This document shows positions 1 to 8,927 of a stretch of DNA of 64,000 nt, one piece after another. The translations under genes were made by a program, and so were the position numbers. Origin of the DNA: Bacteroidota bacterium (lineage in GTDB: Bacteria > Bacteroidota > Ignavibacteria > Kapaibacteriales > UBA2268); contig SCSM01000002.1 of the NCBI GenBank assembly GCA_004322215.1, positions 86,716 through 150,715 on the forward strand, given 5' to 3'. The number at the start of each line of letters is the position of its first letter. The stretch's first letter is position 1. The notes below the pieces were generated by a model, which saw only the letters and a program-made list of their open reading frames with translations, had not been told where the DNA came from and did not search any database.

Positions 1-67
1 CATCTTCGCTACAGGATATAAGTATAGTTGCTGCTGCTATACTTAATAAAAGAATTATATATTTCAT
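1..67 (-). CDS. Lipoprotein, N-terminal fragment (gene runs off the window)
   Basis: Reading leftwards from an ATG at 67-65, the frame stays open to the window edge and encodes 22 residues. There is a lysine at position 2, a hydrophobic stretch, then ILISC followed by S-E-D. This is a typical lipoprotein signal peptide with a lipobox cysteine at residue 19. The rest of the protein lies outside the window, so no function can be given. It is divergent from the cytochrome-like lipoprotein to its right, and the roughly 100 bp between them should hold both promoters. Confidence 0.6.
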   Translation of the reverse strand, partial: MKYIILLLSIAAATILISCSED

Positions 68-169
68 TTTTAATTAAATCCATGACTAAAAAAAATATTT
101 ATTTTTGTGAAAGCTAATTTTATATTATTTCCGTTTATACTAATGAATATCAAATCAATATTTTATTTT

Positions 170-508
170 ATGCAAAAAAATTTTTTTATATATTTCTTGT
201 ATATTTCTGTATTAATGATGTTGTCTTGTGAGGACGGATTTCCTACAGAAAATAAAAAGAATTTACCCGAAGGGCATACAAAATTAATAGGCATTGCTTT
301 TCATAAAAAGGGGTATAAGGAACCATTTGCTTATGATATGTCACGGGGTGAGGCAAACTGTGCAGGAGCAAAGTGCCACCACAGTGATTTGAGAGGTGGT
401 ATGGCTGAATCTGATGGAATGAAATTAATTTCTCCGTCATGTTTTCAATGCCACGGAGATTTATGGAATGAAATTGATACATCAATAAAAACAATTACGA
501 ATTATTAA
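170..508 (+). CDS. Small c-type cytochrome-like lipoprotein
   Basis: A 112-residue secreted protein. The ATG at 170 was chosen because it gives a compact lipoprotein signal peptide (Lys at 3, hydrophobic run, LMMLSC lipobox, Cys20). The frame is open from a GTG at 107 and has another ATG at 143. Downstream are two heme-attachment-like motifs: C-A-G-A-K-C-H (a CX4CH variant, C64 to H70) and C-F-Q-C-H (CXXCH, C91 to H95). This suggests one or two covalently bound hemes and a lipid-anchored electron carrier. It sits 31 nt before the TlpA gene and opens the redox cluster that ends in apbE. Heme at the CX4CH site is inferred. Confidence 0.7.
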   Translation: MQKNFFIYFLYISVLMMLSCEDGFPTENKKNLPEGHTKLIGIAFHKKGYKEPFAYDMSRGEANCAGAKCHHSDLRGGMAESDGMKLISPSCFQCHGDLWNEIDTSIKTITNY

Positions 509-539
509 TTTGGAATTACTTATTAAATTTAGGAATTTT

Positions 540-1055
540 ATGAAAAAATCAATTATAATAATTTTAATAATAATATTATTTGGAAAATTAAATCAACTTT
601 CGGTTCTTGCCGAAGATAATGACATTAAAGTTGGAAATTCAGCACCGGATTTCAGTGGAGTAACCATTGACGGCAGAGAAATGAAATTATCTGAATTTAA
701 GGGCAGAGTGATTTTACTTGATTTTTGGGCAAGCTGGTGTGCACCATGTCAAAAAGAATTACCATATCTCATGCAATTATTTGATGATAATGATGACAAG
801 AACTTTATGATTATTGCAGTTAATATAGACAAGAAAATCGAGCAGGCACAGAAGTTTTTGGATAAACTTAAAGAGAAAGCACATTTTCCGATAATTTGGG
901 ACAGTAAATCGGTTATTCCGGCATTATATAAAATCGAATCAATGCCGACTACAATTTTTATTGATAAAACCGGTGTAATTAGGTATATTCATACAGGTTT
1001 TACCGATTCTTCAAAAGAAATTTTAAAGCAGGAACTTGAAGAGCTTTTAAAATAA
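540..1055 (+). CDS. TlpA-like thiol-disulfide oxidoreductase
   Basis: A 171-residue secreted thioredoxin-fold protein of the AhpC/TSA-TlpA type. The ATG at 540 opens with three lysine/serine residues and an isoleucine-rich signal or anchor segment. The mature part begins with the usual G-x-x-APDF strand (GNSAPDFSG). The active site is W-C-A-P-C in the context DFWASWCAPCQKE, and the cis-Pro loop is MPTTIFID. Such proteins reduce disulfides of apocytochromes or other periplasmic partners. In DUF4266/DUF3570/ApbE clusters a thioredoxin of this kind is a regular member. The frame continues upstream to 510, but that start has no signal-peptide logic. Confidence 0.88.
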   Translation: MKKSIIIILIIILFGKLNQLSVLAEDNDIKVGNSAPDFSGVTIDGREMKLSEFKGRVILLDFWASWCAPCQKELPYLMQLFDDNDDKNFMIIAVNIDKKIEQAQKFLDKLKEKAHFPIIWDSKSVIPALYKIESMPTTIFIDKTGVIRYIHTGFTDSSKEILKQELEELLK

Positions 1056-1084
1056 TTATTGATTTCAATTTATAATTTAATAGC

Positions 1085-1300
1085 ATGAAACTAATAAAAT
1101 ATATATTATTAATTTTAATAATTGGTTTATGTCTTGGATGCACTACAGTTGAACCATGGGAAAGAGAAGGGCTTTCGAGTCCGATTATGATATTCGATAA
1201 GAATCCGATCGAAAAAGGAATAAAGATACATCATATAGAATTCCGGGAAGGTTCGGCAGGAGCAACCGGCTCTCAAAGCGGCGGCTGCGGCTGCGGGTAA
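1085..1300 (+). CDS. DUF4266 small lipoprotein, candidate flavin carrier
   Basis: A 71-residue lipoprotein with lipobox LCLGC (Cys19) followed by a short domain with the DUF4266 signature: EPWERE near residue 23, an M-x-x-D step, a His pair near 49-50, then REGSAGATGS and the Cys-rich tail GGCGCG. DUF4266 members usually end in a GGGCGCN-type tail, so the family call is good. Residues 55-61 read E-G-S-A-G-A-T, which resembles the ApbE flavinylation consensus D-g-x-(S/T)-G-A-(S/T). Thr61 is therefore a candidate FMN attachment site. The gene lies between tlpA and the DUF3570 gene, all co-directional and closely spaced. The flavin role is inference. Confidence 0.8.
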   Translation: MKLIKYILLILIIGLCLGCTTVEPWEREGLSSPIMIFDKNPIEKGIKIHHIEFREGSAGATGSQSGGCGCG

Positions 1301-1343
1301 AATAAATTACGATTTACGTTTTATGAATTATTAATAACGAACT

Positions 1344-2555
1344 GTGGTTAAGAATTTAGGTTTTAGATTGTTATTTATAAAACTTTTACTTTTTGTTATT
1401 TTCATTGTTTTTCAATATTCGATGTTGATTGCTCAGCAATTACCGGCGAATGAAATACAGGTGGATTTCAATTCTTACTTCGATAATTACGGTGTTGAAA
1501 TTATTTATCCTGAAGTTTCTTTTTCAAAATCTGTATCTGAAAATACGAGTATTAACGGCAGGGTACTTGTGGATGTTATTACGACTGCATCGATGAAAAG
1601 TCATTTTGACAGTGTTTACTCATTTGCAAATACGAGCAAGGGTCTGGATGCATTTACTTCGGCAAGCAAAAGAACTCACGGGGGAAGCGATAACAATCCG
1701 GATGAGCTTAGAGGAGAATTTGGGATAGGTGTAGTACAACTTTTCGATGAAGTTAATGTCTCGTTAACTAATCTGTATAGTATTGAACACGATTATTCTT
1801 CGGAAACGATAGCCGGCAGTATATCTGTTCCAATGGCAAAGAAAAATACGACTATTCAATTGGGATTGGTAAAAAGCTGGGATAAAATTTTCCCTCAAAC
1901 AAGAACATGGATAGAAGATAAATCTGTTATTTCTTCAACTTTGACTTTATCACAAATTTTCAGTACGGGCTTTATTGGGCAAATTGAGTTGTTTTACAGT
2001 AACTTATCGGGATTTCTTTCTGACCCGTACCAGGTAGTTACAGTTGTGAATTTTGATTCTGCATTTTTTCAAAAATATGAAAATATATATCCTGATTACC
2101 GAAACAGGGGGGCAGCGGGATTAAGAACTATAATCAGATTAAATGATGTTTCATCGTTACAGTTAGCGTATAGGTATTATCTTGATGACTGGGAAGTTAA
2201 ATCTCATACAATTTCAGCGTTATATGAGCATCTTTTTTTTGATGAAAAATTATTATTCGGAGCAGGTATCAGGTCATATTTTCAGACAAAAGCAAAATTC
2301 TTTAAGGCGGAATATAATAAGCTGGAAGAATATATGAGTGTTGACCCGAAACTGAACGGGATGATATCGAATGAACTGGAATTTAATTTTTCTTTAAATG
2401 GTTCGTTAATACCGATTATAGAAAATGAGAAACTGGAATTTAACGGGAGATTTAATTTTTATATAAGGAAAACAGATTCACCTGACTGGCATTCGAGGTA
2501 TGATGTGCTGTATGCGTATTTGATGAGTGCCGGATTCAGATTTCTTTTTGATTAA
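1344..2555 (+). CDS. DUF3570 outer-membrane protein
   Basis: A 403-residue exported protein starting at a GTG, with a long hydrophobic N-terminus (about residues 8-30) ending in an Ala-rich cleavage region. The mature part matches DUF3570. It has YFDNYGVEI near residue 45, D-V-I-T-T-A-S at 77-83, an E-x-R-x-E stretch, SIEHDYSSE near 150, then alternating aromatic strands and an FLSDPYQ segment. The pattern predicts a beta-barrel in the outer membrane. Two D-x-x-T-(T/S)-A-S motifs (77-83 and 102-108) resemble ApbE acceptor motifs. The gene is co-directional with DUF4266 upstream and a NusG-II protein 13 nt downstream. Its substrate is unknown. Confidence 0.8.
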   Translation: MVKNLGFRLLFIKLLLFVIFIVFQYSMLIAQQLPANEIQVDFNSYFDNYGVEIIYPEVSFSKSVSENTSINGRVLVDVITTASMKSHFDSVYSFANTSKGLDAFTSASKRTHGGSDNNPDELRGEFGIGVVQLFDEVNVSLTNLYSIEHDYSSETIAGSISVPMAKKNTTIQLGLVKSWDKIFPQTRTWIEDKSVISSTLTLSQIFSTGFIGQIELFYSNLSGFLSDPYQVVTVVNFDSAFFQKYENIYPDYRNRGAAGLRTIIRLNDVSSLQLAYRYYLDDWEVKSHTISALYEHLFFDEKLLFGAGIRSYFQTKAKFFKAEYNKLEEYMSVDPKLNGMISNELEFNFSLNGSLIPIIENEKLEFNGRFNFYIRKTDSPDWHSRYDVLYAYLMSAGFRFLFD

Positions 2556-2568
2556 TAGGGGAGGATAT

Positions 2569-3258
2569 ATGAACAGGAGACAATTTGTCGAAGGGAGCAT
2601 CTTTGCTGCAGGTGGTATGGTAGCTACAGGAAGATTATTAGCCAAAAACAGCAATAAAATAAATTCAACTAATTTATATACAAATAAAAATACAATAGAT
2701 TTGGAATTGCTATGTGATGATTCGGGCATTGCATTTGATTCCATATCTTCATTTCTGAAACTGTTGAATGTTTCGAATGTGAAAATTGAAGAGCATCAGC
2801 TCATTGGTGATTACATAGGCGATGTTGTATTTATTTATAATAATTGCCTTGTGAATTATAAATCTGATAATACCAAGCATGGACATATTATCAGAAATAT
2901 CAGCGAGACATTGAAATTGCCGAGGAAGATTAAAAATCCGACTCTGATAAAGGCGATTTCGGTAAATAAAGATTCTTTTCCTAAATATGTTAATGTATTC
3001 AGTGATAATAAAATTACTGAAAGATATAAAATCTCCGAGGAAAAGAAGGATATTCATATAAAAGCAGAAAAAGGTGAGTTAGTATTTTCAATAACAAATA
3101 ATTCTGTATTTGCGACTCATAGTTCCTGCAAGCATAAGAATTGCATTCATACGGGAGCAATCAGAAAAGCAGGGCAGAATATTATTTGTATTCCGAATAA
3201 TATTAGAATTGCACTCGACGGGAATCATCGAAGAGATATTGATAGCATTACATTTTGA
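2569..3258 (+). CDS. Tat-like exported protein with NusG domain II
   Basis: A 229-residue protein. The ATG at 2569 is preceded by a strong GGGGAGG ribosome binding site. A longer frame from 2527 would overlap the DUF3570 gene. The N-terminus reads N-R-R-Q-F with a small-residue hydrophobic stretch, like a twin-arginine signal. The C-terminal 90 residues look like the NusG_II fold found in extracytoplasmic redox clusters: V-N-V-F-S-D, a strand-rich core, then SSCKHKNCIHTG (C187 and C192) and IICIPN. The cysteine pair could bind metal or cycle as a disulfide. The middle region is not recognised. It lies 11 nt before apbE, so it is very likely part of the same operon. Confidence 0.72.
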   Translation: MNRRQFVEGSIFAAGGMVATGRLLAKNSNKINSTNLYTNKNTIDLELLCDDSGIAFDSISSFLKLLNVSNVKIEEHQLIGDYIGDVVFIYNNCLVNYKSDNTKHGHIIRNISETLKLPRKIKNPTLIKAISVNKDSFPKYVNVFSDNKITERYKISEEKKDIHIKAEKGELVFSITNNSVFATHSSCKHKNCIHTGAIRKAGQNIICIPNNIRIALDGNHRRDIDSITF

Positions 3259-3269
3259 AATTCTGAATT

Positions 3270-4304
3270 ATGGTAAATGTGTTTTATATCCTATTTTGTA
3301 TTTTAATACTTTTACCATATTCTTTATCTGCAAAGCAGGATTCAAGTTCAAAAAAAATGTATGAAGTGAATGTGTCCAAAAATCTTTTAGGCACAGTCAT
3401 AGAAGCAAAAGTAATAAGCGAGGATATTAATAAGGCAAAATATTCACTTTTAAAAGCTTTCAAAGAGATTGAAAGAATAGACAGCGTTTATAATTTTTAT
3501 CATATTGGCAGCCCTGTCTATCTGATAAATCTTAATGCAGGTATCAAGAGTCAGAAAGTTTCCGATGAAACATTCCAATTAATTAAACGGGCAATTGAAT
3601 ATTCCAAAAAATATGAGCATTTGTTCGATATTACAATCGGACCAATAATCGATTTGTGGGGCTTCAATACTGATAAAGAGATAAAAATCCCTTCGCAATC
3701 ATCACTTGATTCGTTACTAAAACTCGTTGACTACCGTAATATTATTCTCGATGAAAAAGATACATCTGTTGAACTTAAAAATAAAGGAATGATGCTCGAT
3801 TTAGGAGGAATTGCAAAAGGTTTCGCAGTTGACAGAGCTGCTTCAATTTTGAAAGAAGAAGGTATTAACAATTTTCTCTTAAATGCAGGAGGAGATATAT
3901 GTGTTTCAGGAAAAAACGACAAAAATGAATCCTGGTCAATCGGTATTAAACACCCAAGGAAACCAAATGAAATTCTTGCATCATTCAAAGCAACAAACAC
4001 CTGCATTGCCACGAGTGGCGATTACGAAAGATATGCAGACATCATCGGGAAACGCTATCATCATATTATCGAACCATCAACAGGTATGCCCGGTGTATTA
4101 AGTCAAAGCGTTACTGTAATGTTCAACACAACTGAAGAAGCAACAGTTATTGGGAAATATATTTTCCTTATAGGGTATGAAAAATTTGAACAACTTAAAG
4201 GAGCTAAGAATATAAAATACTTCATTGTTGACAGTGAAGGAAAAATTCATTATAATCGAAAACTACTAAAACAAAATTCTCTTAAAATAATTGGGGAAAA
4301 ATAA
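3270..4304 (+). CDS. apbE: FAD:protein FMN transferase
   Basis: A 344-residue exported ApbE-family enzyme that moves FMN from FAD onto a Thr or Ser of a periplasmic or lipid-anchored protein. A signal peptide covers about residues 1-20. Family hallmarks are in order: IGPIIDLWGFN, the GGIAKGFAVD motif, LLNAGGDI (FAD and Mg binding), IATSGDYER, and HHIIEPSTGMPG near the end. It is full length for the family. As the last gene of the co-directional cluster from 170, it implies that at least one neighbour is flavinylated; the DUF4266 and DUF3570 proteins carry motif-like sites. Confidence 0.93.
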   Translation: MVNVFYILFCILILLPYSLSAKQDSSSKKMYEVNVSKNLLGTVIEAKVISEDINKAKYSLLKAFKEIERIDSVYNFYHIGSPVYLINLNAGIKSQKVSDETFQLIKRAIEYSKKYEHLFDITIGPIIDLWGFNTDKEIKIPSQSSLDSLLKLVDYRNIILDEKDTSVELKNKGMMLDLGGIAKGFAVDRAASILKEEGINNFLLNAGGDICVSGKNDKNESWSIGIKHPRKPNEILASFKATNTCIATSGDYERYADIIGKRYHHIIEPSTGMPGVLSQSVTVMFNTTEEATVIGKYIFLIGYEKFEQLKGAKNIKYFIVDSEGKIHYNRKLLKQNSLKIIGEK

Positions 4305-4356
4305 TTAATTTCATAGCTAATTTTGAATTCATATTTTACAAATTATGAGATAATTC

Positions 4357-4376
4357 CCCCCTCTTTTTAGAGGGGG
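4357..4376. terminator. GC-rich hairpin between convergent genes
   Basis: An 8-bp perfect stem (CCCCCTCT with AGAGGGGG) and a TTTT loop lie between the end of apbE (+) and the end of nuoF (-), only 52 nt after one stop codon and 7 nt from the other. The position suits a bidirectional terminator. Neither side has a long T-tract, so it may need other factors. Confidence 0.45.
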
Positions 4377-4382
4377 AAATAA

Positions 4383-5711
4383 TTACGACGCTTGTGATAA
4401 GGTCTCCGCTGAATTTCTTTTCCCATGTACAATATTTGGTGCTATATAAGTTCTTTTTTCTTTCACTGCTTTTTCAAATTCATTCCTGAATTTTGTGACA
4501 AAACCTCTCACTGGCCAGGCAGCAGCATCACCTAAGGCACAAATTGTATTTCCTTCGATATTATTAGCAATTGAAACGAGTAAATCCAAATCTTTTGAAG
4601 TGGCATCGCCTTTTTCAATTCTGTGTAATACATTTTCCATCCAGCCGCAACCTTCACGGCATGGTGTGCATTGTCCGCATGATTCGTGATGATAAAAATG
4701 TGCAATTCTCAATGTCGTTTTTACAATATCGGTATCTTCATCCATTACTATTATTCCACCGGTGCCAATATGAGTGCCGAGAACTTTTAAGGAATCCTCA
4801 TCCATTTTAACGCCTTCGATTTCATTACCTCGCAATGGTGGCATTGAAGAACCACCGGGAATGACTGCTTTTATTTTCTTGTTATTTCTTACTCCACCGC
4901 AGTAATTGTAAATAATATCTGTCAACAAAGTACCGGTAGGTAGTTCATGTACGCCGGGTTTATTGACGTGACCGCTAACACCGAACAACAGTGTTCCGGG
5001 ATGCCCCGGTGCTCCAATTTTTGCAAAATTATCCCCGCCCATTTTTAAAATTGGAACAACGGTCGTAATTGTTTCAACATTATTTACTGTTGTGGGCATA
5101 TCCCAAAGTCCTCTTTGTGCCGGGAAAGGCGGTTTATATCTCGGGTAACCCCTGTCACCTTCGATTGATGTCATTAGTGAAGTTTCTTCGCCACAGATAT
5201 ACGCACCCGCACCTTTGTGTATAAATATATCGAGCCAATAATTATTACCGAAAATTTCTTTCATTTTTTGTCCGACAAATCCTTTTGAGTAGGCATCATC
5301 GAGTGCTTTTTGCATTAAATTCACCCATTTATGATATTCACCCCGGATATAAATGTATGCGGCATTAATACCCATTGCATAACCGGCAATCAAAATACCT
5401 TCGATTAATTGATGAGGATTACGTTCAAATATTTGCCTGTCTTTGAACGAACCGGGTTCTGATTCATCGCCGTTTACTGCAAGATATTTCGGCTTGTCTG
5501 ACCCCTTGGGCATAAATGTCCACTTTAAACCTGTCGGAAATGCGGCACCACCTCTGCCACGAAGTCCTGACTTTTTCACTTCATTTGTAACTTCATCCGG
5601 TTTCATCCTAATAGCTTTTTTGTATGTCTCATAACCACCATTAGCTATGTAAACCTCAATTTTATGATAATCAGGTATATCGTGCAATATCAATTTCGGT
5701 AAATCACTCAT
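4383..5711 (-). CDS. nuoF: NADH-quinone oxidoreductase subunit F (FMN and NADH site)
   Basis: A 442-residue protein of the NuoF/51-kDa family, which takes hydride from NADH to FMN and passes electrons to cluster N3. Visible motifs are GRGGAAFPTGLKW (nucleotide binding), NGDESEPGSFKDR (FMN), GAGAYICGEETSL, and the 4Fe-4S ligands in SCGQCTPCREG plus a later Cys in TICALGD. Length is normal. The ATG at 5711 has an AAGAAG-like binding site. It is not next to nuoE, nuoG or any other complex I gene: the upstream co-directional gene is valS and the downstream one is convergent. A HoxF- or NfnB-like role is possible but less likely. Confidence 0.9.
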   Translation of the reverse strand: MSDLPKLILHDIPDYHKIEVYIANGGYETYKKAIRMKPDEVTNEVKKSGLRGRGGAAFPTGLKWTFMPKGSDKPKYLAVNGDESEPGSFKDRQIFERNPHQLIEGILIAGYAMGINAAYIYIRGEYHKWVNLMQKALDDAYSKGFVGQKMKEIFGNNYWLDIFIHKGAGAYICGEETSLMTSIEGDRGYPRYKPPFPAQRGLWDMPTTVNNVETITTVVPILKMGGDNFAKIGAPGHPGTLLFGVSGHVNKPGVHELPTGTLLTDIIYNYCGGVRNNKKIKAVIPGGSSMPPLRGNEIEGVKMDEDSLKVLGTHIGTGGIIVMDEDTDIVKTTLRIAHFYHHESCGQCTPCREGCGWMENVLHRIEKGDATSKDLDLLVSIANNIEGNTICALGDAAAWPVRGFVTKFRNEFEKAVKEKRTYIAPNIVHGKRNSAETLSQAS

Positions 5712-5802
5712 TCTTCTTTATCCATTTAAAATACAATCTTCAAAATTAATTTTTTTCTACACAATAATAAAATTCCGTAAAGATTTTCTATTAATTCAGA
5801 AT

Positions 5803-8514
5803 TCACATCAGCCCCTCTAAATTAATAATTACTTTCTTAAGGGATTCCTTCATGCTATTCAGTTTCTCCCTTTCATAAAGAACGACCTCTTCCGGGGCAT
5901 TACCGACAAATTTTTCATTAGATAATTTCTTTTCGGAGCCGTCTATATTTCTTTTAAGTCTATCAATTTCCTTGTTCAGCCGTTTTCTCTCTTTGTCAAG
6001 GTCAATTGATTCATCGAGTAATAGAAATACTTCAGTTTCCCTAATGACTGAGCCAATTGAGTTATCGGGTTTAGAAATATTTTTCTCAATCTTAACTGCT
6101 TCACATTTTGCCAATGTTTCTATTAAGATTTTATCAGTATTCAGCATTTCATAAATAAAATGATTATGAGCTGAAATTGTAACTTTTGTCTTTTGTTGAG
6201 GAGGAATATTCAACAATGACCTCAGTTTCCTTATTTCCTCGACAATTGATTGTAAAAATTCAAAATCTTCTTCGAGTTTTAAATCAATCAATGATTCACT
6301 TGTTTCAGGCATTCTTTGCAAACTAATGCTTTCTACTTCAGGGTGTTCATAAAGCAAATGCCATATTTCTTCTGTAATGAATGGCATTATAGGATGCAAC
6401 AGCTTTAATATACCTTCATATAATATAATTACAAATTTGATAAATGATTGATTGTAACTGCTATCTGTACTCCCATTTAATTGTACTTTTATTATTTCGA
6501 CATACCAATCGCAGAAATCCCTCCAAATAAAATCATATAGGATTTTTGTATAATCATTGACTCTGTAATTATCTAATGCGTCATTAACATTTTTTATAGT
6601 TGAATTGAATCTTGAAATAATCCATTTATCAGATAGAGAGAATTCAAATGAATTATTATTTATCATTTTGTCAGTAGCTGGGGAATCTCCGTTTACCTGT
6701 TCCTGCTTCATCAAAATAAATCTTCCGGCATTCCAGATTTTATTTGCAAAATTTCTTCCGATTTCCATTGATGGAATGTCCTGATGTTCTACATCTACAT
6801 CCATCTTTACATCCTGACCGAGTGGTGACAAATACAGTGAAGTAAATCTAACTGCATCTGTGCCGTATTTATCAATAATATTAAGCGGGTCCGGTGAATT
6901 CCCAAGCGATTTGGATAACTTTCTGCCTAATCCATCCCTGATTGTGCTTGTGAAATAAACATCTTTGTATGGAATTTCTTTCTTGAATTTCATTGTTGCC
7001 ATTATCATCCTCGCCACCCAGAAGAAGATAATGTCCGGTGCTGTTACGAGTAAATCAGTCGGAAGAAATTTTTCAAGTTCCTTTGTATTTTCGGATTTGC
7101 CGTCATGGAGCCAATTCATTGTTGTCAGGGGCCAGAGCCAGGAAGAAAACCAGGTATCCAATACATCTTCATCTTGTCTCAATTGCTCATTATTGCTGAT
7201 ACCAAGTTTCTTTCTCGCCTCATCGGGTGAATTTGCTGCAGTATATTTTCCATCTTCAGTATAATAAACGGGAATTCTATGTCCCCACCAAAGCTGTCGC
7301 GATATGCACCAGTCCCGTATGTTTGTCATCCAATGCTCATAAGTCTTCACCCAGTGATTGGGAAAAAACCGGACTTGTCCGTCCATTACAACTTTTAGTG
7401 CATCTTCGGCAAGCGGTTTCATTTTGACAAACCATTGGTCAGACAAATATGGCTCGACAGCTTCCTTCCCCCTATAGGAGAAGCCGACATTATGAGTGTA
7501 ATCTTCAATTTTCTCGATTAAATCTTTTTCTTTCAATTTTTCAAGTATTTTTTTCCGGGCAACGAATCTATCCATTCCGTTAAATTCACCTGTGAGTTCA
7601 TTCAATGTTCCATCCGGATTGAATGTATTCGGCATTTCGAGATTGTGCCTCAATCCAACTTCAAAGTCATTAGCATCGTGTGCCGGTGTGATTTTTACAC
7701 AACCGGTTCCAAATGTCGGGTCTGCATAATCATCTGCAATTAATTTTATTTCTCTTCCGACGATAGGTACAATCACGGTTTTTCCGATTAAATGTTTATA
7801 TCTTTCATCTTTGGGATTGACAGCAACAGCGACATCACCGAATAATGTTTCAGGTCTAACTGTAGCAACCTTCAGATATTCATTGCTATCGGGGAAATAA
7901 TATCTTATTGTATATAAATGCTCTTTAACTTCTTTAAACTCGACTTCCTCATCAGATAAAGCCGTCTGCGAGAGAGGAGACCAGTTAATTATTCTCTTTC
8001 CTTTATAAATCAAACCATCATCAAACAATTTTATGAATACCTGCTGTACAGCATTCGAGGCGGATTCGTCCATAGTGAATAGTGTTCTGTTCCAATCGCA
8101 GGAAATACCGAGTTCTCTCAATTGTTTAAGTATTATACCGCCGTATTTTTCTTTCCATTGCCATACCCTCTCAAGAAATTTTTCTCTGCCAATATCATAT
8201 CTTGTAAGTCCTTCATCCCTCAACTCGGCTTCTACTTTGGCATGAGTTGCTATTCCTGCATGGTCATATCCCGGAAACCAGCAAACTTCGTAACCCAACA
8301 TTCTTTTGTACCTTATATACAAATCCTGTAACGAAATATTAAGCACGTGTCCAAAATGAAGGATACCTGTAACATTAGGCGGTGGCATTAATATGCTGTA
8401 TGTAGGTTTATCAGTTTCAGTTGAAGCGGAATAAATATTATTTTTCTGCCAAATCTCGTACCATTTTTTATCAACCGATTGTGGTTCGTAAGCTTTTGGA
8501 AAATTTTCAATCAT
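5803..8514 (-). CDS. valS: Valyl-tRNA synthetase
   Basis: A 903-residue class I synthetase that charges tRNA-Val in the cytoplasm. The N-terminal PPPNVTGILHFGH contains the HIGH-type motif (HFGH), and the KMSKS-type motif is KLSKS in GLGRKLSKSLGN. The CP1 editing domain is present (ATVRPETLFGD, PAHDANDFEVG). DVLDTWFSSWLWP is the usual Rossmann-fold element. The C-terminal arm, about the last 65 residues, is a charged coiled coil (LDKERKRLNKEIDRLKRN), as in other ValRS. No T-box or other leader is apparent upstream. It is 91 nt from nuoF, so co-transcription is possible but not needed. Confidence 0.97.
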   Translation of the reverse strand: MIENFPKAYEPQSVDKKWYEIWQKNNIYSASTETDKPTYSILMPPPNVTGILHFGHVLNISLQDLYIRYKRMLGYEVCWFPGYDHAGIATHAKVEAELRDEGLTRYDIGREKFLERVWQWKEKYGGIILKQLRELGISCDWNRTLFTMDESASNAVQQVFIKLFDDGLIYKGKRIINWSPLSQTALSDEEVEFKEVKEHLYTIRYYFPDSNEYLKVATVRPETLFGDVAVAVNPKDERYKHLIGKTVIVPIVGREIKLIADDYADPTFGTGCVKITPAHDANDFEVGLRHNLEMPNTFNPDGTLNELTGEFNGMDRFVARKKILEKLKEKDLIEKIEDYTHNVGFSYRGKEAVEPYLSDQWFVKMKPLAEDALKVVMDGQVRFFPNHWVKTYEHWMTNIRDWCISRQLWWGHRIPVYYTEDGKYTAANSPDEARKKLGISNNEQLRQDEDVLDTWFSSWLWPLTTMNWLHDGKSENTKELEKFLPTDLLVTAPDIIFFWVARMIMATMKFKKEIPYKDVYFTSTIRDGLGRKLSKSLGNSPDPLNIIDKYGTDAVRFTSLYLSPLGQDVKMDVDVEHQDIPSMEIGRNFANKIWNAGRFILMKQEQVNGDSPATDKMINNNSFEFSLSDKWIISRFNSTIKNVNDALDNYRVNDYTKILYDFIWRDFCDWYVEIIKVQLNGSTDSSYNQSFIKFVIILYEGILKLLHPIMPFITEEIWHLLYEHPEVESISLQRMPETSESLIDLKLEEDFEFLQSIVEEIRKLRSLLNIPPQQKTKVTISAHNHFIYEMLNTDKILIETLAKCEAVKIEKNISKPDNSIGSVIRETEVFLLLDESIDLDKERKRLNKEIDRLKRNIDGSEKKLSNEKFVGNAPEEVVLYEREKLNSMKESLKKVIINLEGLM

Positions 8515-8703
8515 TTTATTAAAGTATTAATATAATTTTATACAAACTTCAAAATTATGAATTTTTAAGGTTTTATTATTTTAAATTTTCGGTTAATCTT
8601 CAAATTGATTTAACCGGATTGTTATTAATAAAAAAAAATAGTTAAATTGGTTTATAATAAATGAAAAAAATTAAATTATTTAATTGGAATATAAAATAAA
8701 ATT

Positions 8704-8725
8704 GCATTTAGTTGCAACTAAATGC
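8704..8725. promoter_or_regulatory. Perfect 22-bp palindrome, possible operator
   Basis: The half-site GCATTTAGTTG is followed directly by its exact reverse complement. There is no loop, so as RNA it would be a poor hairpin; it is better explained as a binding site for a dimeric regulator. It lies about 190 bp upstream of valS and 220 bp upstream of the lipoprotein gene. The regulator is unknown. Confidence 0.4.
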
Positions 8726-8854
8726 CAAGTTTTGTGTTTTTCATATAAAATCACTTTGAAATTCGGAAATAATTCGAGAAGTTTGGAATATCAATTAAAA
8801 ATTAGTTTTGATAAAAGATTTTTACGATATTTGCCGTAATGAAAAAGGGTTGCA

Positions 8855-8872
8855 AATTACTAATTACTAATA
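8855..8872. repeat. Heptanucleotide repeat, AATTACT type
   Basis: AATTACT occurs twice in tandem followed by a partial third unit, period 7. It is one of many period-7 arrays found between genes in this window. Confidence 0.5.
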
Positions 8873-8927
8873 AAATCGGATAAAGTGATATTTACTACAT
8901 TTTTTGTTATTTAATCATGGAGGTATT

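Larger units (their letters stand above)
8515..8927. other. Intergenic region between divergent valS and lipoprotein gene
   Basis: About 410 bp of AT-rich DNA without a supported gene. It must hold the promoters for valS (leftwards) and the coiled-coil lipoprotein (rightwards). It contains a perfect 22-bp palindrome (8704-8725) and a heptanucleotide repeat (8855-8872). A good GGAGG ribosome binding site at 8919-8923 marks the following gene. Confidence 0.6.
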
